Of a DNA stretch of 42,453 bases, positions 23,465 to 31,662 are shown in pieces (positions within the stretch are counted from its first letter, which is position 1; every line of letters starts with the position of its first letter). Below the pieces are notes generated by a model. The model worked only from the letters and a program-made list of their open reading frames with translations. It was not told the origin of the DNA and made no database searches. This stretch comes from a virus, in the IMG/VR virus record IMGVR_UViG_3300008050_000101, positions 1-42,453 of that record; one strand, written 5' to 3'. Both the position numbers and the translations under genes were made by a program.

Positions 23465-25162
23465 GTGGCCGCCGTCCGCAACGAGTACCAGCTGCACCCG
23501 GCCATGACGCACTGGCGTCATGGCCAGCGTGGTGGCCACACCCTGCTTAACGATGCGTGGCGACGGCAGCTGGAGCGCGACCCCGACCTGAGCGAAGCCA
23601 TCCTGTGCGTGCAGCTGGTGTTCGGGGCCGACTACGAGCTGCATCTGGCGACGAAGAAGTGCAGCACCACCAGCTCGTTCACGGGGAAGAAGGTCAACTT
23701 CCAGGGGGTGCTGGCCAACAGCGCCGAGGTGGCCTGGGAGTACGAGCCGGGCGAGGCCAACAGCGTAGCGAAGACGCTCAGCCTGCGCCTGCCGAACGCC
23801 CTGGTGGATGCTGCCGCCCTGGTGCGGCAGGCCCGCGTGCTGGCAGGCGTGGCCGAGGTGTCGCTGCAGGTGGATGGCGGGGACTACGACGACCGGCTGG
23901 TGCTGATGCGCGGCGACCTGACGGACGTGAAGTACAGCGCCGTGACCCAGCTGGTCAGCTGCACCGTGGCCGACCCGAAGGGGTCGGTGGACCTGCACCT
24001 GCCACCGTACACGCTCACCAGCGACCGGTTCACCAACATCATCAACGCCAGCGTGGGACAGGTATTGGCCGTGGTGATGCCCAGCTTCGGGGGCATCCAA
24101 GGCTGGTTCGTGGACAACCACCCCACCGCCCCGGAGGTGGTGGTGTGCCACGGCCACCTGGACGTGGACACGGTGTACGTGGACGGCGTGGCGTACTCAG
24201 ACGTGAGCCCCATCTTCCCGTGGTCCGTGCTCCACGGGGTGGACCGGCTGGGCGCACCCTACACCGCCGTCCAGTTCAACGGCGGCACCGGCACCTTCGA
24301 CGGCGAAGGTGGCGAGAAGGTGTACGTCGAGCTGAGCGGCGGCCCCACCAGCGGCAACCCCGTGCAGGTGGTGCGCCGGCTGGTGGAGCAGCACACCACC
24401 CTGGGCGTGCCCGGTGCGAACGCCCTGCTGTTCGGCAGGGCCGAGGCCCGGTCAGGGTACCTGCTGGGCCGGTGCTGCGCGAACGCCAGCGGCAGCGGCA
24501 ACGTGAAGGCCCTGGAGTTCATCGAGGGCTCGCTGCTAGAGTCCTTCCCGATGCTGTCCATGGTGTGGGCCGGTGGCGGGTACGCCCCCGTCTACACCGA
24601 CCGGAAGGCCGGGCTGCCCGCCTTTCGACTGGTGGCCGACCAGCACCCCGTGCTGGACCGCGCCACCAGCGTGGCCGAGCTGCCGAAGACGGACTGCTTC
24701 AACACGTTCAGCATCCAGTACAACTATCAGCCTCTGGACGACGAGTTCCTGGGCTACGCCGAGCGCACCCCTGCGAACAGCGCCCTGTGCGAGCTGAGCC
24801 GCCGGGTGACCGGAGAGCGCCACGCCGACACCATCGAATCCCTGTACATCACCGACGCCCAGGTGGCCGAGCTGGTGATGGACTGGCTGGTGGCGCACCG
24901 CACCATGCCCGCCCACGACGTGGCCTACGACGTGAGCCCTGGGCTGGTGGTGCAGCTGGTGCTGGGAGACAATGTGGCACTTGACGACGCCGAGTTCGGC
25001 TGGGACGACACCGTGGCCACCGTGCGGAGGCTGGTGTACAGGCCCGCACGTGGCGAGCTGGGCCTGCGCGTGTGGAACGACGCCGTGGAGCTGAGTGGTG
25101 CCACGTCCGTGGGTGGAGGCACCACCGGCGGCATCGGCAGCGGTAACGGCGGCGGTGACTAG
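23465..25162 (+). CDS. Tail tip / baseplate hub-like protein
   Basis: The 565-residue protein follows the large tail protein. It resembles tail-associated hub proteins: an N-terminal strand domain with RLVLMRGDLTDVKYSAVTQLVSCTVAD (shown in part), typical of siphophage Tal-like proteins that describe a segment before the ring domain; a central strand-rich region; a helix VVRRLVEQHTTLGVPGANALL; and a C-terminal part ending in a glycine-rich tail. The pattern of a VRRLVEQ helix followed by a conserved FNTFSIQYNY strand also fits a hub domain. It would close the tail tube at the host-facing end. Function inferred from gene order and pattern. Confidence 0.6.
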   Translation: MAAVRNEYQLHPAMTHWRHGQRGGHTLLNDAWRRQLERDPDLSEAILCVQLVFGADYELHLATKKCSTTSSFTGKKVNFQGVLANSAEVAWEYEPGEANSVAKTLSLRLPNALVDAAALVRQARVLAGVAEVSLQVDGGDYDDRLVLMRGDLTDVKYSAVTQLVSCTVADPKGSVDLHLPPYTLTSDRFTNIINASVGQVLAVVMPSFGGIQGWFVDNHPTAPEVVVCHGHLDVDTVYVDGVAYSDVSPIFPWSVLHGVDRLGAPYTAVQFNGGTGTFDGEGGEKVYVELSGGPTSGNPVQVVRRLVEQHTTLGVPGANALLFGRAEARSGYLLGRCCANASGSGNVKALEFIEGSLLESFPMLSMVWAGGGYAPVYTDRKAGLPAFRLVADQHPVLDRATSVAELPKTDCFNTFSIQYNYQPLDDEFLGYAERTPANSALCELSRRVTGERHADTIESLYITDAQVAELVMDWLVAHRTMPAHDVAYDVSPGLVVQLVLGDNVALDDAEFGWDDTVATVRRLVYRPARGELGLRVWNDAVELSGATSVGGGTTGGIGSGNGGGD

Positions 25163-25581
25163 TGATCCCGCCCCTGCCGATGCCTACCACCGCCGACGTG
25201 CGCGTGGCCATGCGAGCCCTGCATGCAGCCCTGCCCGAGCCCTGCGCTGTGGTCCAGGCGCACGTGGATGGCCTGGAGGAGCGGGTGCAGCTGCTCAGCA
25301 GTGACGACGCTTTCCGGGCCTACCTGCTGGCACGCGCCCGGCAGGACGGTGCAGTGCTCCACCTGCTCCGCAGCCTGGACGACAGCGTGCTGGCCCAGCT
25401 CGCAGCTGGCGAGAAGGCCAGGGGCGAGGCCGAGCTGCTGAGCGCAAAGAGCCGGCAGGCCCGGTCACTGACCACGAGGCAGGTGTTGACCCAGCCTGTG
25501 GTGCTGGCTGTGGTAGGCATTCTGAGCACAGCCGTGGGGGGGGTGATGACGCTCATTCTCCACTTTGCAGGAGCACAATAA
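25162..25581 (+). CDS. Membrane-anchored helical protein, lysis region
   Basis: A 139-residue protein starting at GTG 25162, overlapping the previous TAG by one base. Residues 15-105 are helical, including LEERVQLLSSDDAFRAYLLA and a charged heptad stretch. Residues about 110-136 form a transmembrane helix (VVLAVVGILSTAVGGVMTLIL), giving a tail-anchored layout. The transmembrane code includes eight consecutive G (near 25535), which is slippage-prone. It overlaps the next gene by one base. A holin accessory or a tail-tip membrane component are possible. No family recognised. Confidence 0.6.
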   Translation: MIPPLPMPTTADVRVAMRALHAALPEPCAVVQAHVDGLEERVQLLSSDDAFRAYLLARARQDGAVLHLLRSLDDSVLAQLAAGEKARGEAELLSAKSRQARSLTTRQVLTQPVVLAVVGILSTAVGGVMTLILHFAGAQ

Positions 25582-25859
25582 TGGCAGCCGCCCCGACCCC
25601 CGCCAGCCTGTTGCTCGCTGCGGTCGCCCGTGGCGAACGGTGCCCCGACCCCACGCTGCGGGCGCTGCGGGCTGTGCTGACCCCGCTGCCTGGGTGCCCT
25701 GCCGAATGTCCGGACATCACCACCGGCCACGCTGGCGAGCACGCTGCCCTGCTCTATACAGCCACCCCGCCGCCGTGCCTGCGCGCCGAAGCGCCCCGCC
25801 ACGCCAATGAGCGTGATACGGTGGCCGCCCCGCTCCACCTGAAGGAAGTGATGCGATGA
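25581..25859 (+). CDS. Small Ala/Pro/Cys protein of unknown function
   Basis: This 92-residue reading frame starts at ATG 25581 (TAATG overlap) behind GCAGGAGC and ends overlapping the holin-like ATG (ATGA). It has four Cys (positions about 21, 39, 43 and 66), no transmembrane segment and no recognised fold. Tight overlap at both ends supports it being translated. The P1-like site at 25814 lies in its last codons. Confidence 0.55.
   Translation: MAAAPTPASLLLAAVARGERCPDPTLRALRAVLTPLPGCPAECPDITTGHAGEHAALLYTATPPPCLRAEAPRHANERDTVAAPLHLKEVMR
25814..25822 (+). promoter_or_regulatory. P1-like promoter inside gene end, before holin-like gene
   Basis: TGATACGGT differs from the P1 core TGATACAGT at one position. 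It lies 34 bases before ATG 25856 and could give extra late expression of the lysis genes. Confidence 0.4.
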
Positions 25860-26095
25860 CCATCCTCGACAAGCTGAAGTCCCGCAAGTTCTGGTTCGCC
25901 CTGGTGGGTGCCATTCTCCCCATCGTCATGCAGTTGCTGACCGGAGAGCTGACCTGGGAGCTGGCCGTGGCCGCGTCCGTCACGGTGATCGTCGGGTACC
26001 TGTTCGGCCAGGGCTACGTGGACGGCAAGACCGCCGAGGCCGCCATGACCGTCGTCACCGAGGCCCCCGCGATTGGGGCTGGCGGGGCCGAGTAG
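25856..26095 (+). CDS. Holin-like two-helix membrane protein
   Basis: A 79-residue protein with GAAGGAAG at 25843-25849 before ATG 25856. Lysine-rich start (ILDKLKSRK), transmembrane helix 1 (FWFALVGAILPIVMQLL, residues 12-28), a short loop with GELTWE, helix 2 (LAVAASVTVIVGYLFGQG, residues 37-54), then a soluble acidic tail. The ending GYLFGQGYVDGKTA resembles several phage holin families in which helix 2 is followed by a G-x-A/V-D-G segment. It would form the membrane lesion at lysis. Confidence 0.6.
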   Translation: MTILDKLKSRKFWFALVGAILPIVMQLLTGELTWELAVAASVTVIVGYLFGQGYVDGKTAEAAMTVVTEAPAIGAGGAE

Positions 26096-26370
26096 TGCCC
26101 GACTGGCTGCTGGCCCTGCTGGGTGCCCTGGCTGGCCTGCTGGCGGGCGGTGGTGGGCTGGCCCTGTGGCAAGCCCTGCGCGGATCACAGCAGGCCCCTG
26201 CTGCCCCGCAGCCGCCACCGCCCGCCCCTGTGCCCCCGGAGGTGCTGGAGAGCAGCAGGAGCGTGCTGGAGGCCGCTGCTGCGGCTGGGCACGTGGAGGT
26301 GGTGGAGGCCCTGGCCGACGACGACCCCGAGGGCGCGGTGGCCGACCTGCTGAACGGGAGGCACCCGTGA
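26095..26370 (+). CDS. Membrane protein with proline-rich linker
   Basis: This 91-residue product starts at GTG 26095, overlapping the holin-like stop by one base. It has one N-terminal transmembrane helix (residues 4-26, WLLALLGALAGLLAGGGGLA), a proline-rich linker (QPPPPAPVPP) and a short acidic helical tail. An inner-membrane anchor with an extended stalk resembles an i-spanin in outline, but it is shorter than most. It overlaps the next gene by four bases (GTGA). Confidence 0.55.
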   Translation: MPDWLLALLGALAGLLAGGGGLALWQALRGSQQAPAAPQPPPPAPVPPEVLESSRSVLEAAAAAGHVEVVEALADDDPEGAVADLLNGRHP

Positions 26371-26834
26371 TCCTGCTGCTGCCGCTGCTGCTGGCGGTGG
26401 GGCCTGCGCAGGCAGGCCCGCCGCAGCTGCCGCCCGCGCCAGTAGAGACAGAACCACTGGACAGCCAGTGCGAGCAGGCTGTCCCCCTGCGCGCCGGTGC
26501 AGCCGTGCCCCCTGAGCTGCTGGCCCTGGACGGCACCCTGGCCTGCGGTGCGGTGGCAGTGCCCACCACGACCGTGGCCTACTTCCTGGCGACCGAGGTG
26601 TACGCCGCCGAGGCGACCGCCCTGTACGCCCTGGAGGTGACCGCCCTGGAGGCCGAGCGCGCTCGGCTGCAGCAGGAGCTGCTGGCCACCCAGGGCGAAC
26701 TGGCACTGGAGCAACAGGAGCCGCCCTGGCTGCAGCAGCCGCGCACCCAGCGCTGGCTGGGCCGCGCCGAGGTGGCCCTGGTGGTGGCCCTGGTGGCAGG
26801 CGGCACCGTAGCCCTCGTCAACGCTGGCAGCTGA
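26367..26834 (+). CDS. Secreted or membrane-anchored coiled-coil protein, spanin-like
   Basis: A 155-residue protein starting at GTG 26367. MILLLPLLLAVGPAQAG is a clear signal peptide with a likely cleavage after AQA. Two Cys (about 35 and 60) may form a disulphide. Residues 85-115 are coiled-coil (TALEAERARLQQELLATQGEL cut short), and residues 133-152 form a C-terminal transmembrane helix (VALVVALVAGGTVALV). Together with the overlapping upstream membrane gene, it suggests an envelope-disruption pair in a two-membrane host, but the orientation is not that of a classic lambda Rz/Rz1 pair. Confidence 0.6.
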   Translation: MILLLPLLLAVGPAQAGPPQLPPAPVETEPLDSQCEQAVPLRAGAAVPPELLALDGTLACGAVAVPTTTVAYFLATEVYAAEATALYALEVTALEAERARLQQELLATQGELALEQQEPPWLQQPRTQRWLGRAEVALVVALVAGGTVALVNAGS

Positions 26835-26838
26835 GCCC

Positions 26839-27558
26839 ATGCGCATCGCTGTCAGCGGTGGCCATGGCCGCCTGGGCACCCACGTGGTGCGCCACCTGCG
26901 CCAGCAGGGACACGTGGTCGAAGCCCCGCCCCGCGAGCTGCTGGACTGGACCCAGCCTGCAGCTGTGCACCGGACCACCGGGTGGAAGGACCGCGTGCTG
27001 GCCCTGGCCAGCTGGACCGACGTGCCCGGTGCCCAGCTGGACCCGGCTGGCTGTGTGCGCGACACCGTGGGCACGGTGGAGGCCACCCTGCGCGCAGCCA
27101 GCCGCAGCGCCGCCGTGGTGCATTATGTGAGCACTGACTACGTCCTGCCCCTGCTGCACGGGCAGGGGGTGGCGGGCGTCTACGCCGCCGCGAAGCTGGT
27201 GGCCGAGCAGCGCGTACTGGCCGCCAGTGGTGGCCGGCACCGGGTGGCGCGGGTGGCGTTCGTCACCCCCGAGCAGGCCGCCGACTGGTCCTGGGTTGAC
27301 GGCATCAGCGTGGCGAACAGGTGCTGGGTTGACGAGCTGGTGCCACAGCTGGCCAGCTGGGTGCTGAGCGAGGGTGGTCCGCAGCTGGTGCACCTGGGCG
27401 GGGATGCCTGCACCCTGGCCCAGCTGCTGCGCCGCAGGTACCCCGCGCACCCCGCGCTGCAGCGCGTGGTGACCGACCACGACGAGCTGGCTCGGCTATC
27501 CATAAACCCGCGCCCACAGGACACCCGCTGGCCCCGGCCTGCATTAGTTTGCGATTAG
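26839..27558 (+). CDS. RmlD-like sugar-nucleotide reductase (short SDR)
   Basis: The 239-residue protein opens with MRIAVSGGHGRLGTHVV, a G-x2-G-x2-G NAD(P) site. VVHYVSTDYVL and GVYAAAKLVAEQ supply the S/T-D-Y-V and Y-x3-K motifs of dTDP-4-dehydrorhamnose reductases. The C-terminal half is short and its ending LSINPRPQDTRWPRP resembles the RmlD terminal P-R-P element. RmlD is usually near 290-300 residues, so this is a shortened form, possibly with narrower function. It could reduce the 4-keto sugar made by the RmlB-like enzyme at 2930, but the two genes are 23 kb apart. It closes the late region. Confidence 0.75.
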   Translation: MRIAVSGGHGRLGTHVVRHLRQQGHVVEAPPRELLDWTQPAAVHRTTGWKDRVLALASWTDVPGAQLDPAGCVRDTVGTVEATLRAASRSAAVVHYVSTDYVLPLLHGQGVAGVYAAAKLVAEQRVLAASGGRHRVARVAFVTPEQAADWSWVDGISVANRCWVDELVPQLASWVLSEGGPQLVHLGGDACTLAQLLRRRYPAHPALQRVVTDHDELARLSINPRPQDTRWPRPALVCD

Positions 27559-27560
27559 TG

Positions 27561-27589
27561 TTGCGCATGTACGCGCCCTGTGGTTAGGT
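27561..27589 (+). promoter_or_regulatory. P2-family promoter for DUF6744-like gene
   Basis: TTGCGC (27561-27566), 17-base spacer with TGTACGCGCCC, TGG-TTAGGT (-10 27584-27589). Upstream TTTGCGATTAG recurs before the P2 copy at 30102. Confidence 0.65.
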
Positions 27590-27636
27590 GCTCTGGCGAG
27601 ACGGCAACCCAGCCGCCCGGCACACAGGACGCAGAC

Positions 27637-28731
27637 ATGACCACCGACAACACCAGCCCCATGCGCAGCACCGACGACACCACCATGACCCCCGTGACGG
27701 GAGGTATGGCCAGCATGGTGTGGTGGGCCTTCAACGGCACCCGCATCACCCCCGACGACCTGCGCACCCGCGTGGCTGCCGCCGGCATGGACCCCGACAC
27801 CGTCGGCGACATCGACCCCGTGCAGGCCCTGCACCGGGCGGCCCGCGAGTACAGCGTGCGGGAAGGCAAGCGCCGCGTGATGGAGGCCGCCGTGGCCCAC
27901 GAGGACGACGCCACTGTGGTGGTGAACCTGCTGAAGCTGCAGAAGCAGGGCAGCCGCAAGGTGGCGAAGCTGCCCGTGGACACCCTGGTGTGGGACAAGG
28001 CGGCGAAGGGCTGGTTGCCCGGCGGCCTGGGTGCCACCGAGTACGCCAGCAAGCTGCGCACCGCAGTGCTGAAGCGGCAGACCTACATGGACGGCAACGA
28101 CGTGCGCGACCTGCTGGTGATGCCGGCCATGGCCAAGAGCAGCAGTTTCACGCTGCGACGTGGTATGTACGTGGTGCCCCACACCACGGCCCAGCCGCTG
28201 GCCGAGGCCCAGGCTGCCCTGCACGGGCTGGAGAGCTTCCAGTTGCACGTGGCGAACGTGGCCCCCGGCCAGGGCTGGGAGCAGCCCATGCGGCAGGCCG
28301 CCGACGAGCAGCTGCGCAACGAGCTGGGCGAGCTGCAGCAGCAGATTGAGGGCTGGCGCGACATGGCCCACCGGGTGCGCAGCGACACCCAGGCCCACGT
28401 GCTGGCCCGGTTCGCCAGCCTGCGCAGCCGCGCCGAGCTGTACGCCCAGGCCCTGAGCGTGAGCCTGGAGGACCTGCAGGACGACGTGGCAGACATGGAG
28501 GCCCTGGCCGAGCAGGTCATCGAGGAGAACGACGCGGACGCGGAGGCGCGCAGCACCACCGTGGTGCCGGCCATGCCCCCGGCCCAGGCGCTGCGGGAGG
28601 CCCTGGCCGCCATGCCTGTCAGCCAGTTGCAGACCCTGTGGATGGCGCTGTGCGACGGCGACATGCCCGACGAGACCGCCGGGCTGGTGGAGCAGGTGGC
28701 GGTGGCGCGGGAGGGCAGCGCCGCAGCGTAG
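27637..28731 (+). CDS. DUF6744-like phage protein
   Basis: The 364-residue protein starts at ATG 27637 behind the shared GCACACAGGA leader. The order of features resembles DUF6744 phage proteins: a disordered N-terminus, MVWWAFNGTRITPDDL, DPVQALHRAAREYS, a strand pair with TLVWDKAAKGWLP, a region with MYVVPHTTAQPL, then long helices (residues 225-320, strongly coiled-coil, ending in EQVIEENDADAEA). The role of the family is unknown to me. It sits with MoxR and VWA genes, each with the same promoter type, which suggests one functional group. A chaperone substrate or adaptor role is a guess. Confidence 0.65.
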   Translation: MTTDNTSPMRSTDDTTMTPVTGGMASMVWWAFNGTRITPDDLRTRVAAAGMDPDTVGDIDPVQALHRAAREYSVREGKRRVMEAAVAHEDDATVVVNLLKLQKQGSRKVAKLPVDTLVWDKAAKGWLPGGLGATEYASKLRTAVLKRQTYMDGNDVRDLLVMPAMAKSSSFTLRRGMYVVPHTTAQPLAEAQAALHGLESFQLHVANVAPGQGWEQPMRQAADEQLRNELGELQQQIEGWRDMAHRVRSDTQAHVLARFASLRSRAELYAQALSVSLEDLQDDVADMEALAEQVIEENDADAEARSTTVVPAMPPAQALREALAAMPVSQLQTLWMALCDGDMPDETAGLVEQVAVAREGSAAA

Positions 28732-28750
28732 CCCCGCGCCCCGCACCACC

Positions 28751-28783
28751 CACGGCCCGCCATGCCCAGCATGGCGGGCCGTG
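28751..28783 (+). terminator. Strong hairpin terminator after DUF6744-like gene
   Basis: 15-bp perfect stem CACGGCCCGCCATGC / GCATGGCGGGCCGTG with loop CCA (28751-28765 with 28769-28783). Separates this gene from the MoxR gene. Confidence 0.8.
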
Positions 28784-28833
28784 CTGCGTGTGGTCCCTGC
28801 AGGCGCAACCGTGCGTCCATCGGAAGAAAGGTG

Positions 28834-28862
28834 TTGCGCGTGTACCCCGCGCGTGGTTACGT
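28834..28862 (+). promoter_or_regulatory. P2-family promoter for MoxR gene
   Basis: TTGCGC (28834-28839), 17-base spacer with TGTACCCCGC, TGG-TTACGT (28857-28862), with GGAAGAAAG just upstream as at 5556. The AGCACACAGGAG leader follows at 28869. Confidence 0.7.
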
Positions 28863-28885
28863 GGCCGCAGCACACAGGAGCTGAC

Positions 28886-30046
28886 ATGACCGAGAACAAG
28901 CCGACCCTCCCCGCCGCCCACAGCCAGCTGCAGCAGCTGCGCACCGAGCTGAAGGCCGCCTTCGTGGGCCGTGACGCCGAGATTGACGGGCTGCTGCAGG
29001 CCACCATGGCCCGCACCCACCTGCTGCTGCTGGGACCCCCTGGTACCGCGAAGAGCCTGCTGACCCAGGTGTTTGCTGACGCCCTGGGCGGCAGCTACTT
29101 CCAGCGCCTGCTGACGGCGTTCAGCGCCCCGGAAGAGGTGTTTGGCCCCTACGACCTGAGCGCCCTGGACGCAGGCCGGTACGAGCGCGCTGTGCAGGGC
29201 TACATGCCCACCGCCACGACTGCGTTTCTGGACGAGGTGTTCAAGGCGAACAGCGGCGTGCTGAACGCCCTGCTGACCATGCTGAACGAGCGCGAGTACG
29301 ACAACGGTACCAGCCGCATGCAGTGCCCGCTGCAGGTGTGCGTGGGTGCCAGCAACGAGTACCCCGAGGACAGCAGCCTGGAGGCGTTGTACGACCGGTT
29401 CCAGCTGCGATACTGGACCGAATACGTGCCCACCCGCAGCGACCGCCTGCGCCTGATGACCTGCGCCGACCCGGCCAGCATGGTGACCGCGAAGTTGGCC
29501 CCCGCTCAGGTGGCCGAGCTGCAGCAGGCTGCCCGGCAGGTGGTGGTGCCGCCTGCCGTGCTGGAGGCCCTGCTGGACGTGGCCGAGGCGCTGGCCCAGG
29601 AGCACGGCATGGTGGTGAGCGACCGGCGGCTGCGCGCCAGTGTGAAGCTGGTGCAGGCCCGCGCCCTGCTGAACGGGCGCATGGTGGCGCGGAAGCTGGA
29701 CCTGCAGGTGCTGAGCGACAGCGTGTGGCACCGCCACGAGCAGCGCCCCGCCGTGCACGCCACGGTGCTGGCCTGCGCCGCCCCTGCGCTGGCGAAGGCC
29801 CAGCAGGTGGCCGACGCCGCCCGCGAGACGCTGGACAGCCTGGGCGAGAACGCCCCCACCGAGGCTATGGAGAAGGCCATGCAGCAGCTGCTGGGCCAGG
29901 AGGGTGAGATTCGCGACCTGGACGTGGACGCCGAGGAGGCCGAGGACGTGCGCGCCCTGCGCGCCCAGGTGGCCGGCTACCGGAAGGCACTGGCCCGCCG
30001 CGTGGCCCTGCAGAACCCCGCCCTGACCAGCGCCCTGCGCCGCTGA
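28886..30046 (+). CDS. MoxR/RavA-type AAA+ ATPase
   Basis: The 386-residue protein is a complete AAA+ module of the MoxR group. GRDAEIDGLLQATMAR (box II) precedes Walker A GPPGTAKS near residues 50-57. TAFSAPEEVFGP is the MoxR-specific segment, Walker B TAFLDEVFKANSGVLNALL lies near residues 111-129, sensor 1 is GASNEYPED, and sensor 2 is SDRRLRAS near residue 250. The last 100 residues are helical and acidic. MoxR ATPases act as chaperone-like motors, usually with a VWA partner, and one is encoded immediately downstream. ATG 28886 has GGAG 6 bases before it. The phage role is unknown: assembly help, host-complex remodelling or anti-defence are options. Confidence 0.9.
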   Translation: MTENKPTLPAAHSQLQQLRTELKAAFVGRDAEIDGLLQATMARTHLLLLGPPGTAKSLLTQVFADALGGSYFQRLLTAFSAPEEVFGPYDLSALDAGRYERAVQGYMPTATTAFLDEVFKANSGVLNALLTMLNEREYDNGTSRMQCPLQVCVGASNEYPEDSSLEALYDRFQLRYWTEYVPTRSDRLRLMTCADPASMVTAKLAPAQVAELQQAARQVVVPPAVLEALLDVAEALAQEHGMVVSDRRLRASVKLVQARALLNGRMVARKLDLQVLSDSVWHRHEQRPAVHATVLACAAPALAKAQQVADAARETLDSLGENAPTEAMEKAMQQLLGQEGEIRDLDVDAEEAEDVRALRAQVAGYRKALARRVALQNPALTSALRR

Positions 30047-30083
30047 GCAGCTGCGGCGGGTGCGCCCCTGGGCCGCCCGCTGC
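30047..30083 (+). terminator. Imperfect hairpin after MoxR gene
   Basis: GCAGC (30047-30051) with GCTGC (30079-30083) and GGCGG (30055-30059) with CCGCC (30073-30077), separated by small bulges. It starts right after the stop and is followed by ACTGTTT. Confidence 0.45.
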
Positions 30084-30101
30084 ACTGTTTGCGATTAGCG
30101 C

Positions 30102-30130
30102 TTGCAAGTGTACCCCGCACGTGGTTACGT
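30102..30130 (+). promoter_or_regulatory. P2-family promoter for VWA gene
   Basis: TTGCAA (30102-30107), 17-base spacer with TGTACCCCGC, TGG-TTACGT (30125-30130). Upstream TTTGCGATTAG matches 27549. The AGCACACAGGAG leader follows at 30137. Confidence 0.65.
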
Positions 30131-30153
30131 GCCCACAGCACACAGGAGCCACC

Positions 30154-31662
30154 ATGGCACGCCCCGCAGCCTTCCACACCACCCGCCACACCGATGCCAC
30201 CATGGCCGTGGGCCGGTGGGCCGCCTACCTGTACGCCAGCCGCACCGAGGCCAGCGATGCCCTGCGCCGCAGCGTGTGCCGCACGAAGGTGGCTTTTCAG
30301 GGCCGGTGCCACGACAGCCGCGACGAGCAGGCCGAGCGCCGCCGCATGGACGCCCTGGCCGACTGCCTGGGCCGCGAGGTGTACGCCAGCCTGTACGACG
30401 CCCAGGGCACCGAGCGCCTGGACAAGCCCGCCCCCGGCACCGAGCTGGTGACCCAGGCTCACGAGCAGTTGCAGGCGCTGCCCGAGTATGCTGCCCTGCA
30501 GCAGCAGGTGCACGGCGACCCCGACCTGAGCGCCGTGGCCACCGCCCAGCTGCTGGGTGGCGTGGCCGCAGCGCTGCCCGAGCAGCTGGCCGAGCAGAAG
30601 AAGAAGGCCGAGCAGGATGCCCTGGAGGCCCAGGGCCGCCGGGTGCGCGGCCCGAAGGCCGACCCCGAGGGGGCTGTGCGCCGCGCCCTGCGCCGTGCCG
30701 TGGGTGCCGCCGCCGAAGGCGCGGCCCAGGCCCGCATGGCGCTGGAGGGCCTGGAGCCCGGCCTGGGCGCGCCCCCTGCCCAGCACGAGCAGGACGACGC
30801 GGGCCGGCTGGCCCTGGCCGAGCGCGTGGGCACCGACCCCCGGCTGCAGGCAGTGATGAAGCTGGCGGGCCGCCTGCAGCGGCTGGCCGCCACCGGCAAG
30901 CGGGAGCGCGACCCCATGGGCTGCACCACCCTGGTGGGCGTGACCATGGGCGGCGACCTGCCCCGCGCCTTGCCCACCGAGCTGGGCCTGCTGCGCCACC
31001 CGCGCCTGCGCCGCCTGCAGCTGGCGAAGCTGGCCGACCGCCGGCTGCAGCAGTACGCCCTGGAAGGCAAGACCCCGAAGGGGCGCGGCCCCGTGGTGGT
31101 GCTGCTGGACGAGAGCGGCAGCATGGACGGCGACCGCAGCCTGTGGGCCAGCGCCGTGGCCCTGGCCTGCCTGGGCAACGCCTGCCGCGAGCGCCGGGCC
31201 TGCACCATCATCGGCTTCAATGGCGGCCTGCGCTACTGTGTGAGCCTGGACGCCCAGGGTCGCGGCTGGAGGCATGGCCTGCACGGCAGCCACGCCATCG
31301 CGCAGGGGCAGGAACTGCGCATGGGCGGCTGCGCCCAGGTGGCCCTGCACGTGGCCACCAGCCGCCCGAGCGGCGGCACCAGCTTCGACCCACCCCTGCA
31401 GGCGGCCCTGGCCCTGCAGGACGGCGTGGTCAACGAGCGCGCCGACCTCGTTCTGGTGACGGACGGCCACGCCAGCGCCAGCGCCAGCACCATGGCGCAG
31501 CTGGCCGACGCGAAGGCCGAGCGCGGGCTGCGGGTGTTCGGTCTGACGATAGGCGGTGGCAGCCTGGGCCACGCTGTGCAGCAGCTGTGCGACAGCGCCG
31601 TGGACCTGGACGACGCCATGGCACGCGACAACGCGAAGGGGGCCGCCGGTGTCCTTCCCTGA
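30154..31662 (+). CDS. VWA (von Willebrand A) domain protein, MoxR partner
   Basis: The 502-residue protein starts at ATG 30154 behind CAGGAG. Residues 1-310 are helical with basic clusters (EQKKKAEQDALEAQGRRVRG cut short) and a conserved-looking LGLLRHPRLRRLQLAKLADRRLQQY element like the N-terminal part of ViaA-type proteins. The VWA domain (about 313-495) has an intact MIDAS: DESGS near 319-323, a Thr within RPSGGTSF near 405-413, and VTDGHAS near 435. A Mg-dependent adhesion-like site would bind an acidic ligand. Adjacent MoxR and VWA genes are a well-known pair in bacteria. The stop overlaps the next gene by 14 bases. Confidence 0.85.
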   Translation: MARPAAFHTTRHTDATMAVGRWAAYLYASRTEASDALRRSVCRTKVAFQGRCHDSRDEQAERRRMDALADCLGREVYASLYDAQGTERLDKPAPGTELVTQAHEQLQALPEYAALQQQVHGDPDLSAVATAQLLGGVAAALPEQLAEQKKKAEQDALEAQGRRVRGPKADPEGAVRRALRRAVGAAAEGAAQARMALEGLEPGLGAPPAQHEQDDAGRLALAERVGTDPRLQAVMKLAGRLQRLAATGKRERDPMGCTTLVGVTMGGDLPRALPTELGLLRHPRLRRLQLAKLADRRLQQYALEGKTPKGRGPVVVLLDESGSMDGDRSLWASAVALACLGNACRERRACTIIGFNGGLRYCVSLDAQGRGWRHGLHGSHAIAQGQELRMGGCAQVALHVATSRPSGGTSFDPPLQAALALQDGVVNERADLVLVTDGHASASASTMAQLADAKAERGLRVFGLTIGGGSLGHAVQQLCDSAVDLDDAMARDNAKGAAGVLP

